Assembly (NCBI GenBank): GCA_003116995.1
Contig: BDSL01000130.1
Location: 183,078-247,077 of the forward strand
Direction: 5' to 3'
Length of the DNA: 64,000 nucleotides
Source: Yamagishiella unicocca
Taxonomy: Eukaryota > Chlorophyta > Chlorophyceae > Chlamydomonadales > Volvocaceae
The position numbers and the translations under genes are program-made. Under the pieces are notes generated by a model. It worked only from the letters and a program-made list of their open reading frames with translations. It had not been told where the DNA came from and made no database searches. Shown piece after piece: positions 35,286 to 47,200 of this stretch; within the stretch, counting starts at the first letter, position 1; every line of letters begins with the position of its first letter.

Positions 35286-38200
35286 ATGGGACAATGCCTT
35301 AGCATTGCGGGAGGGGCTGGCCGTCCAAGACTACGTTCTGACCAGGCAGAGCAAAACGAGCGTGTGGTAAGCATCTTGCCGCCATTGTCGAGCAACGAAT
35401 ACGATGTCGATGCTTGTGCTTTGTATGTAGGCGAATCACCTGGCTGCGAGTTCCCTGAAGGGGTCGCTTTCTCCAGAGACGCCAACCGCACAGCAAGTTG
35501 TGCCGACACACAAACCCGAGCAGAAGTGCTCAGACTTGTATGCTTTCCCGAGCAGTGCTTCGGATGGCACTTCAACGCAGCCCAGCGCTGCGCATGTCAC
35601 GGCTGAAAGCTTAGCGACAAGGGATACGCCTCCGCCCAGACCGTCAGAGACTGTTCAGGCGCTCCCTAACAATGCAGAACATTCTTTTCAGCCCGCATCA
35701 CAAAACCAACACCTGGTCGCGGAACAGGCAGGGGACCTGCTGGGCAGCAAATTTCCGCTGGCTTCTATCAGTAAATTGTCAGCATGCGCGCGGACGTCTG
35801 CATCACCAGCTTACCGACATCAAGATCAACAGCTGGCAGAAAATAAAGGCGCCACGGAGGACCAAGGGGAAAAATGCGCCGATGCGGAGGAGATAATCAA
35901 TAACCAGGCCGTCGGCTGCGGGGCCGACGCCCGCAACGAGATTGGCCCAAGGGATCTATCCTTCAATGAAGAGGCGCGCACCATCGCACTCGCGGGCCGG
36001 ACGCACGACGTGGTGCGGTGAGTACTCCGCAGTTTCATTCCGAGACAGCAACTCCATCGCTTTGGGCGGAGGTTTTGCGAGCTGTCGAAGGGTGGGATAA
36101 TCGGAAATGGAGTCGCGTGGAGGTGTACACCGCTTTCGTGGCCCCCTGCGTGACAAGTCGGGCCAGGGACGAGGGCGGCCGAGGAGCTGGGCTGCGGCTG
36201 TGAGAGCCGCTGCGGCCGGAAGCAGCATGCGAGGCAGACTGGCCGCGGCAGAGGGGTACTGCACATTCGAAGCTACACTCCTGCACGACTTGATCCGAAG
36301 TAACGGACGCGGGGGGGAAGACGGAAGGGGGGGAGGATGCCGTGACCAGTGGGTGGCACGTGCGGTGGGTCTCCTGGGGGGCATCCTGGGGGGCTGTGTC
36401 CGCTGGGGCGGGGGGCTGTGTCCGCTGGGGCTCCCAAACCTCACCGCGTCACGGAGCTGCGCGACCCGTGGCAGCTGGCTGTTGCCGTCCGCCCGTGTGT
36501 TTGTTGGCAGGGGGGACGGGAGTGCAGCTGACAGGCAGGCAGCCGAGCGGCGGCCTGTTGCATCACGTGTTGCGTCGTGCCCCAGCCGTCGGTTGTATGT
36601 GGCCAGCGGCGCTGGGTGCGTGTGAGTGCTTTGCGCCTAGGGCGCACGCGCGCTGGCAGGGCAGGGCCTGGCCGCCGGCAGGGTGTGCGCGTGTGCGTGT
36701 GTTCGGTAGGATGGCAGCTGAGGGCAGCGAGGGGCGTATGCCGCTGCCCCAACCCGACGAGCGAACACGGCTTCACCTGCCCCTCCCTGGACCTCCCGCT
36801 GGTGCCCGCCGCTCGCCTTGCCTCCGGCGCCAGCGGCTGATCTCCCTCCCCCTCCCCGCCTCTTCCCTCCGGCGCCAGCGGCTGATCTCCCTCACCCCCC
36901 CACGGGTCTTCCTCGAAACCCCCTCCCCGCCTCTTCGCCCCGGCGCCGCGCCTGCAGGTTCGGTGCCCCCCGCCCCGCCAACGAGGAGGCCCGCATGGCC
37001 ACGGTGCGGGCCCTGCGCAACATGGAGTTGAAGCAGTGCCCGGAGCTGGACCTCATCCTCAAGGCAGGGCCCGAAGGGGGGGGTCCAGGGGTCCACAAGG
37101 GGGGGCTGGGGACAGGGGGGTGGCGTGAAAACCGGTGACACGAAAACGACAGGATAGTGGGCGCATGGTCGGCGGATGGGGGGGGGCGGCGGAGGGGCAG
37201 CGGAGGGCCGCTGTGTGGGGTGAGGATGGGCAGGGCGGCCGTTGGTTGCGGCGGGGAGGGGCGGAGGGTTCGGTTCGGTCGCGAGGGAGGATAGGGGTGG
37301 CAGTGGGGGATAGGGGTGGCAGTGGGGGATGGGGGTGGCAGTGGGGGCTGGGGGTGGCAGTGGGGGATGGGCGTGGCAGTGGAGGATGGGGGTGGCATTG
37401 GGGGATGGGGGCTGTGTGACACCTGTGACGGGGGCGCTGCAAGGCTGCGGAGGAGAGGCGCTGGGCTGCGTCCGGGGCTACGTAGGCCGCGGCCACCACT
37501 CCATGCAGCCGCCAGACCTCACCCCGCCCAGCGCCACCGGCCCCAATGGGGGGGCCCCCCTGCGTGTTTTCCACGGGGGCCCTCGCTACCCAGCCCAATC
37601 ACCCCCTGACCCCCCACCCCCTACACTGCCGGCTGGCATCACCGTTGTTCGGAGCAACATAGGTCACGCAAGCGTGAGATGAAGGAAGAGCGTGTGCCAT
37701 GGAGGGAGTAAAGCTCCGACCCACGGGTTTCCTCTCACCCCCCCCCCGCCCGACCCGGCTGCTCTCCCCCGCAGGTCGTGTGCCGCATCTGGCAGGCCCC
37801 CTCCGCGTGCATCACTATGTTGGATAGCGACCAGGTCTTCATTTGCAGCTCGGAGGGTGGGTGGTGCTGGAGGAAAGGGGGGGGCAGTTGGGGGTGGGTT
37901 TGGTTCGGGGCTGAGGACACAGGCGGCGCACAGGCGCATTGCTGGAAGGCGCTGGAGCGAGGTGGCTCGGTCGGGTGGGGCGGAGGGTTGGTGACCCGGC
38001 GGGTCGTTCAACGTTTCTAGAGCTGATGCCTTCTGGACGGTCAGCTGCGGCTGCTCCTTCATCGCGCCTTGGATACGAACCCCCCCCCATCACCTTTCAT
38101 CAGCCCTTCCCCCCCCCTCGCCCCTCGCCTCTCCCCCCCCCTTTTCCACCCCCTTCGCCCTTCCCCCCCCTTCGTTTTGCCATGTCGAGTTACCGGTCCT

Positions 38201-41200
38201 TTCATGTAACCCCCCTTCTTTTTGCCAACCCCCCTTCCCAACCCCCCTTCCCAACCCCCTAGGCATGAGCAGCGCGCACTACCCGTGGGCCGTGGCCATG
38301 TGCCCCTGGATGCTGCTGACGCCGCACCCCACCGCAATGGCCGTGGGTGACCTCACAGCAGACGCCCGCTTCTCCAAGTCCCTCCATGTGGCTGGCGGCA
38401 CTCGCTCCTACCTCACGTCCCCACTGGTGGCGTCAAACGGGCACCGGCTGGGGTCCATATGCTTCACGGACGTCAAGCCGCGCAAGTGAGTGGCCGAGAG
38501 GGGGCCGGGAGGAGCACGGGCGGCGGGGTGGGGGCGGCTGCGGCTGCGGGTGACTGCCCGGGTGGGGTAGGGACGTGGTGCGGAGGGCCTAGGGGCCGGG
38601 GACTTCGGCTTTGGGGCCGGGTGACCGCCCGGGGGCGTGAGGTTTGGGAGTGAGGACTGCGGCCGCGAGGAATAGGATGCGGGCGGGTGGGTGGTGGTGA
38701 ATGGGGTTTTTAAAAGAGAATCCACGGATCCACGAATCCGCGAATCCACCCGTGGTGGGGGGATGAGTCGCGTGGCGTGTGGTCCCCTTCCCTCAGACGC
38801 ATACAACCGATGAATCGACCGACCCCACCGACCCGGCCTGACGGTCTCTTTTTCACCCCCCTTCGCCGCAAACAGGTTCGACGCTGGCGACTGTCGGCTG
38901 ATGAACAACTGCGCGGAGCTCGCCATCAGAGCGCTCGAGGTGCGGGCGGGGCCGGAGCACGGGGAGGCTGGGGACGGCCCGGGTTGGGTGGGTGGGTGGG
39001 TTCGAGGGAAACCCGTGGATGTCCGAAAAAACGTTTAAAACAGAAGTTTTGAGATGCATGCGGGAGAACTGGGTTGGGGATACGAAAGCCGAAGGTCGTA
39101 GTATGACCTTTGGCGGCTAAGCTATATCGGCTACGGCGAGACGAAAGGAAGCGAGGACCCCGCGCGACGCACGTAAACTTTTCGCAGAACCGGTTTTGGG
39201 CGCTAGCAGGAGAACTGTGGGAGTTGGTGCGCTATGGGAGAGCGGACATCGCGGTCCGGTCCCAGTCCCAGTCCTAGTCGGAGTCCCAGTCCCGACCCGC
39301 CCGAATACCGACCAGATGCGTGAGGAAGCCAGTCATTACCAGAGAAGGTCCGCGGTCGTCCAGGAGAGGAGGCCGAAGCCGCGCCGCGCCGCCATGGGGG
39401 ACGCGAAAGCCCAGACGCAGGTCCCGACGCCCGCAGACAAGAACGCAACGACTAGCAAAAAACTACCAGAACCGAGGCCCAACCCAGCGGCGGAACTCAC
39501 CTGGCCAGGGCCCAGAGCGGGTGGGGAAGCGGTCGACGCGAAGCATGCGGGCAAGGGGCAGCAGGGGGCGTTAGGAACAACATCCAGGCTCGGAGCGGGT
39601 GGACAGGGGTCAAAGCAACGAAGAGGCCCCAGCGGCGCGGCGAAAGAGGCGGAGGCAGGAAAGGGGAGGACGGATATACGGGGAGACGGGGACGCGGGCT
39701 GGTACGGCGGCGTACGGCGTTGTACGGCGGAGGCCTGTATGACGGAGGGAGGAGGTGAGAAAATATGGGGCGTGAAGATGCGGGACAGGGGGGCAAGGCT
39801 AGCAGGCGAGGAGACGGGATACGGGGGGGAGGCAGTGGGTGGGTGGGTGAGGGTATGGGTGTGGGTGTGGGTGTGTTACATCATCTGACCGGGCCTGACA
39901 TTGACCGAGGGCAGCTACCCTGCCCTAACGGAAAGACCGCCGAAGCGCTCTCCTACAAGGAGACGCGCGTGTGTGTATGTGTGTGTGCGCGTGTGTTGCG
40001 GCGGAGTGCCGCATGGCTACGGCGCCGAGTGGGTGAGGGAGGTTGGGAGCAGGCGCGTCCTGAAGTCTGTGGGGCCAGGGCTGTTTGGAGGCGCTGCTGC
40101 TGAGCTGTCAGCTAGGCCGTAAGTGCCTAGCCGCTCCCTCGGCCACACCCCCGGCCATTGCCCTGCCCACCCCTGGGCAGCAAGAAGGAAGGGGGCCAGA
40201 GTGTACATACGGATACCGTAACCGCAGGACGGTGCGGGCAGGGCCCTATGATACACCTCCCCCCCCCTTCCCCCCGCCCACGTACACGCCCACGCCCCCC
40301 CCCACCTCAGGCGCACCTGAACTTGTCCAAGCGGCTGGGCCTGCCCGGCCCAAAGAACCACTCGAACAAAAAGGGCCTGGCCAGCCGGTCCTCCAACCTC
40401 CTCAAGTCGGATGGGGCCGGGGAGGTGGCGGCGGAGAAGACGCGGCGGGCTTCACTGATGGACACGGACGACGGCACTTTGATGGACGAGTACCGCAAGT
40501 GGGTCCGGGAAAGGGGGGGGCATGAGAGGAAGACCCGTGGACACGAGAAGGGCATGAGAAGAAACCTGGGCAGTGGGGGGCCATGAGAGGAAGCCCTGAG
40601 GTCGGCACTGCAAAGTAAAACCGATTAGGAAATGGCCGGGGGAGCGAGGAAACCAGACGGGGCCTTAGAGACGCGTATTATACTCACATGGGGAGTAAAG
40701 TGGAGTAAAGTGGACGGCCGACGGCGTAGTCGGGAGACCGTTTTTTAGCGCGCGTTTGGGAGGTCCAAGGTCGCATGGGAGGGCGGGGGGGCTTGCCTTG
40801 GCTGTCGAAACGCCGAGCACGAGGCCCGCCCCCCCCCCGCCGCTCCTGTTCGCAGCCGCGTTCGCGACCTGTCGGAGGTGGATGAGTCGGTGGTGCTGCT
40901 GCTGGACACGCACACCCCCGGCTGGACCATTCTGTACGTGTCGCCCTCGTGGGAGGCGGTGACGGGGACGGACCGCACGGAGGCGATGGGGGCCACACTG
41001 AACGAGGTGAGGGCGATGAGGGGGAAGGTTTCGAGGAAGACCCGTGGATGCCAGAAAAAACCCGTTTAGAACAGACGGGGGGGTGAGGGCGATGACGGCG
41101 TGGGGGGGGGTATAAGAGAATCCGCGAATCCACGGCGGGAGGGGGGCCGTTGCAAGGAAGACCCGTGGATGCCAGAAAAAAACCGTTTAGAACAGACGGG

Positions 41201-44200
41201 GGGGGTGAGGGGGATGTCGGCGTGGGGGTTTGATGAGGGCGTGGCGGGGGCGTTGGTGGCGTCACACCGTCGATGCTCCTGGGAGGGGAACATTGGGTTA
41301 TATGGTTTTGGGGGAGGAGGGAGCCCGCCGGGGGCGCCTCGAGAACCCCTCCAATCGCTCATCCCCCGCCCTTCTTCCCCTCCCCCCCGACCTCACGACC
41401 ATGCGCCAACTTTCCTGTCCCCTCGCGTAAACCGGTTTTTACAAACCCTCGGCCTCACGGGTCCCCGGGTCTTCCTCGCAACCCCCCCGCCTCACTTCCT
41501 GGTCCCGTCTGTCTCGCCCTGTCTCCCGCCGTGCTTGCCCTCCAGGTCATGGCCCACGTCAGCGGCGACCCGCGGGTCGTTTGGGAGGGCGTCGAGCGAG
41601 AGGCGGCTGCTGGCAAGGCGTTCGTGACGCCCAGGGTACGGCCTCGGGCCCCTAGCGCGGAAACGTCGTACAGTGCCGTACGGTGCCGGGATCCCGCCGT
41701 TCCCTGGTTTCACCGCACCGGGCTAACCCGGCAGCGCACTTCCAACACCTCGCGTCGCGCCCCTCTTCCCTCACACATACCTTTACCCCCCCCCTTTACC
41801 CGTTCTTTTCTGTTACCCCCCTTACCCCCCTAACCCCCCTAACCCCGCCACGCTGCCCCTCCGCTTCTCCCACGCGACACGGACCCCCCCCCCTTCCGCT
41901 CCTCCTCAGGTGTATTGCAAGGCCTCCCCCGCCGTCACCTTCTACCTGTCCTTCCGCCCGGCCGCCCATGAAGACCTGGACGACCAGACGGTGGCCGTGG
42001 GGGTGCCGTCCAGCGTGCCACAGGTGGGGGCCGGTGGAGAGGAGACCCGTGCCACTGGTGGTTGGGGTTCCGAGGAAGACCCACTGGTGGTGGTGGTGGT
42101 GGGGCATGAAGGCCGGTTACACTACATGGGTAGGATAGCTGGCGCGTTGTCTTCGGACACCTAGTTGTGGGCGCATGCTGGAGCACTTTGTAGTGACTAC
42201 CGGTAAACCTGTGTTTGCTTCATTTCCGTTCGAAAGAAACAAACGAATGTGCGGTAGCGTGCGAAGCGTAAGGCGGCGAACCGGGTTGGTGGGATGAAAC
42301 ATGGTGGGGCGAGACGTGGCGCAGCCCGGCTCCGTTTCCGTCCCAGCCCGAGTACCGACCGTTATCGTGGAGACGTGATACGCGGTACCAAGCGGCACCG
42401 GCGAGCTTCCGTTCCCGTCGCGTGGCACGGGGTGGTGGGGGGAGTAAACCGCCCCCCCCTCTCCGCCGGTCCTTTTCTGTAACCCCTCTCCGCCACCCTC
42501 TCCCCCCCTCCCCAATGCTCCAGCATGCGCCCACATCCTCGCTGTCCGCCGACCATGCTCCCACTACCCTGTCGTTTTCGTGTCACCGATTTTCACGCCC
42601 CCCCTCCCCCCCGCCCCCGCAGGCCGCCTCCCACACCTCCGCCAAGCTCTTCTTCGCCCGCCTGCACACCACGCCCGACCCGCCGGCCAACAGCTGCGCC
42701 CAGTCCCTTATGCAGTCTCCGCTGCTGACCACCGGCCGCCGCCTTCCGCCCTCCATCGCCATCAACCCCGTGCAAGGCCTCACGGAAATCTTCCAGGGCC
42801 TAGTGGTGGGGCAGGTGCTCGGACAGGGCAGCTACGGGACAGTCTACCATGCCCGCTGGCACGGAGTGGACGTGGCGATTAAGGTGAGCGGGGGGTAGCG
42901 AGACGGCCCGGTTACACGACATAGGAAACGGAGGGGGGTTAGCGAGACGGCTCGGTTACACGACATAGGAAGGGGCGGGTTCGAGGGAAACCCGTGGATG
43001 TCCGAAAAAAATCGTTTAAAGCAGAAGTTTTGAGATGCATGCGGGAGAACTGGGTTGGGGATACGAAAGCCGAAGGTCGTAATATGACCTTTGGCGGCTA
43101 AGCTATATCGGCTACGGCGAGACGAAAGGAAGCGAGGACCCCGCGCGACGCACGTAAACTTTTCGCAGAACCGGTTTTGGGCGCTAGCAGGAGAACTGTG
43201 GGAGTTGGTGCGCTATGGGAGAGCGGACATCGCGGTCCGGTCCCAGTCCCAGTCCTAGTCGGAGTCCCAGTCCCGACCCGCCCGAATACCGACCAGATGC
43301 GTGAGGAAGCCGGTCATTACCAGAGAAGGTCCGCGGTCGTCCAGGAGAGGAGGCCGAAGCCGCGCCGCGCCGCCATGGGGGACGCGAAAGCCCAGACGCA
43401 GGAAGGGGCGGGTGGGGTAAGGTAGGAACGCGTGTGGTCACATGAGGTAAGGTTCATGTTAGGCTAGGATAGTGAGGGGTGTATGAGAAGGGGGGGGAGG
43501 CAATGGGAGTTCGACGGGGGGAGGAGAGTGCTGTCCGGAGGGCGGTGTCGGGGTGTGCCGTGAAGGTGGGTTGGCGGGTAGCGTAGCGGAGCATATGAGC
43601 GTAGTAGCGAAGCGTATTTCTCGCCCTTACCCCCGCCGTGCACCTCCGCGTCCTCCCCTCGCTTCCGCCTCCTCTTCCTCCTCCGCCTCCGCCTCCACCC
43701 CCTCGGCCGCCTCCTCGGCCTCCGCCTCCGCCTCCTCCGCCTCCTCCGCCTCCTCCGCCTCCGCCTCTTCCGCCTCTTCCGCCTCCGTCTCCGCCGCCTC
43801 TTCCCCCTCCACCCCCTCGGCCTCCTCCTCCGCCTCCTCCTCGGCCTCATTCCTCCCCTTCCCTGCCCCCCACCTCCCCTCCCCCCTTGCCCCTTCGCCC
43901 CCTCTCCCCTCCTGCGGATTCTCCAATAAAAAAACCCTCTCCCCTCAGGTCCAGGACATGCACATCCGGAGCAACGAGGAGCGCCTGCGGGCGGAGTTCG
44001 AGGTGGGTCGCCCTCACCCTCCCTGCGCCGATACATCCTGTACTCAGACGCGGTCGTTACTCGATTGCGACCATGACGGGCGGGGCGGCTTCTATTAGCA
44101 AACCACGCGCTGGGTGTCTTCCGCGGCTCGCATACCGGACGTCAAAAGTCCTATCTAAGCTCCGACTCCTTCAACCTGCACTCCCGCGTCCAATTCAATC

Positions 44201-47200
44201 AACAGCCACCATCGCTATCCTCCAATTCTCCCAGCGACTCACCCGTGGTGTACGGCTCGTCGAGTTGCGCGAGAGTTTCGTGCCTATGCGGTAAAGTGGG
44301 ACAACGTACACACATACACATACACACACATACACATACACACACACGTGCTCCACACCTGTGCTTTTTGTATTCCGAGCGACGCGCCGGGCTGCCCGTC
44401 CTCCGCCCCCTAAAGGTTGGCCTGGGTCAGCGGTTGCACCACGTGAGTGTCGTACACACGCTGTCGCACGCGTCGGCTCTGCTGGAGCAGACCGGGCAGT
44501 CGGGTAAGTGGGTGCCGGGGGGGGCAGGCGGGGGAAGGGGGAGAGCGCGAGGAAATCCGCATACACACGACATGGGGGAAAGGGGGGGAAAGAGGTTCAG
44601 ACAGGAACCCGGTACTGGCGGGGTGGAGTTGCGACCAGGGGGGCCGGGAGGCGGGAGGTCGTGAGATTGGCGTGTGTATGTGTGTGTTTGTGTGTGTGTC
44701 GGGGGTAATGCGTACGGAATAGAGCTTGGGATGTAGGGTTGGGTTTTGCTGGGGCCATGCGCGGGCCCGGCCCCCCCTGGACCCCGTTCCGTTTCCCATG
44801 TTGTCGCGTAACCGGCCCTCAACGTCACCCCCCTGGGCCCCAGGTGCCCCCCCCCATGCGCCCACTATCCTGTCTTTTTCGTGTCCACGGTTTTCACGCC
44901 CCCCCCCGGGGGCCGGTTCTTTTATTGTAACCCCCCGGGGCCGTATCCTAACTCCCCTCCGCACACCCCATCTTACCCCCCGGTCGCCTCCTTCTGCAGT
45001 CCTGGATTCCAACGACTCCAACAACTGGAACGCCGGCCTCGCCCTGGCGCCCCTCGGCTTCATGCTCGCAACCGCTTCCCGGGCCAGCGGTTTCTTCGGC
45101 AACGACTCCAACCACCCGGACGGTTCCTCCAACCCCATGGACGCTGGTTCCTCCAACCCCATGGACGCTGGCCCCGCCTTCATCCCCTTCTACGCCGGCG
45201 AGCAAGACGGGGCTGCTCTGGCGGCGGCCGCGGCGGCGGCCGCGGCCGCGGCGGCGGCCGCCGCCGCTGCCAACTGCTCCAGCGGCGGCGCTCAGGCTAA
45301 GAACAACAACTGGTTGGATGCAGCAGGGACGCTGTTCTCCGCTGCGCTCGCCTACCAAAAAGCCTGCGGCTCGATCGGGGGTTCTACTTGCGACCACCCC
45401 AGCGGGCCCCACGCGCGGGGGCCCCTGCATCAGGCGTCCGCCTCCACCAACGCGGTGGTCTGTGTGGCGCTTCCCTCGGGCGCGCAAGTACCGATGCTGC
45501 GGAAGCAACGCACAGGAGAGTGCGATGTGGGTCGCGGCGCACCGCTGCCGCCGGCGCCTTGCAGCGGCAGCGGCAGCGGCGGCGGCATGCCGCCGCTGTC
45601 GGTGCTGCTGGCGATGCGTGGCTCGTCCAAATCGCAGCACGCTGGCAGTCCGCAGGGCAACGCGAACACCAGCATGAACGCAGCCACCCCGGCATCCGGC
45701 GCCAGCCCGCGCCTGCAGTCCGGCCGGGGGGCGCCGGTCGTGCCGAAGGCGGCGGCAGCGACGGTGGCGCTGGCGGCTGGCAGGCGGTCGCTGCGCAAGC
45801 CGCCGTCGTCGTCGCGGCTAGGCGGACCGCCCTCGGCCATCGCCGCGCCAGTGCGGGTGGTCGCCGAGACCCCCGGTGGCGACGGCAGCGGCAACGGCGA
45901 CGCCAGCGGCGACGCCAGCGGCAACGGCGGCGCCGACAACCTGATGGGCGGCATCACGCTGATGCCGTACGCGGCGGTTAGGACGGGCGCGGAGGGCGGC
46001 GAGGGTGGCGACGGCGGCGACGGCGGCGACTGCAACGACGGCGGCGACGACCAGTTGATGGGGGCTGCCGGCTCCGGGCTGGCGGGGGCGCCGGCGCCTG
46101 TGGGGGAGGGCTCCCCCCCTGCCTGCCTCCACCTCAGTGCCGACGTATCGCCCTCCACGCCCCCTTCCAGCGAGGACCGTCCCGCCGGGGCTGCGCACCA
46201 GCAAGGCGAGGCGGAGGCGATGTCGTTGGCGCTGCTGCCGTACACTGGCCTGGGCGCCGCCGCCGCCGTCGCCCCCGAGATCGCTGGTGCTGGTCACTTC
46301 GTCAGCGGCGCGTTTGCGACCTTCGCTGCCGCCGGCGAGAGCACCGTGCAGGGGGTGATCGAGGCCGACCTGTCGGGGCTGTCGTACCCGATAGACGTGC
46401 GGCTCTGGATGGTGCTGGAGTTCATGGACAAGGGCAGCCTGCAGGTGTGTGTGGGTTTTGAGCGCGCGTGGGGCCAGGAAGGGGTCAGGAGGGAGGAGGG
46501 GTCATGAGGGGTCAGAAAGGGACAGGAGGGGTCAGGAGGGGCCAGGAGGGGCCAGGGGGAGTCAGGAGGGGCCAGGAGGGGTCAGGAGGGGTCAGGAGGG
46601 GTCAGGACGGCCAAGAGGGTCAGGAGGGGTCAGGAGGGAGGAGGAGGGGCGAGGGGACGGTGGGTGCTCCACGGATACTGGTACGTGGGATGGCTCGGCC
46701 ATGGGTCCGACCCGTGGGTCCAATAACCCTGATATTGATCACTAGTGCATATCTTAGCCCTGTTGTTGTTGTCGTTATTATCGTTGCCGCTGCATGATGA
46801 AAACCACCCCGCCCCACGCTTCCCTCTCATATACCCCCTCGCCCGCCCTCCTCCACCCCCCGTAGGACGCAATCGACCGCGGCTGGCTGCGCGAGGGCCG
46901 TACGGCGGACCACGGGCCCGACTACTCCGCCGTACTGGCGACCGCCGCGGAGATCGCGGCGGCGGTGGCTTACCTGCACTCGCATGACGTGGTGCACGGG
47001 GACCTCTCGGTGGGGCGGGGGGGTGTCAGGGCTTTAGGGTTGTTTATGGGGGAGTGGGGGAGTGGCGTGAAAACCGTTGCTGCTCTGCAAACCGGATGGC
47101 TCGTGGGAGGAAGGGACACTTTGGGAGGGGCTCCAGGCAGCAGATGACCTCCGCCGCGGTCTCCTTGGACGGCCAGGAGGGTCACACGCGACCGTGGCTA

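Noticed and set aside
39196..39888. 230-residue plus-strand ORF in kinase intron 6
   Set aside because: It begins inside the interspersed element and continues in purine-rich sequence. No recognised domain; kinase exons 6 and 7 splice across it in phase.
43627..43926. Glu/Ala-rich minus-strand ORF and Pro-rich plus-strand ORF
   Set aside because: Both come from the pyrimidine microsatellite in kinase intron 11.
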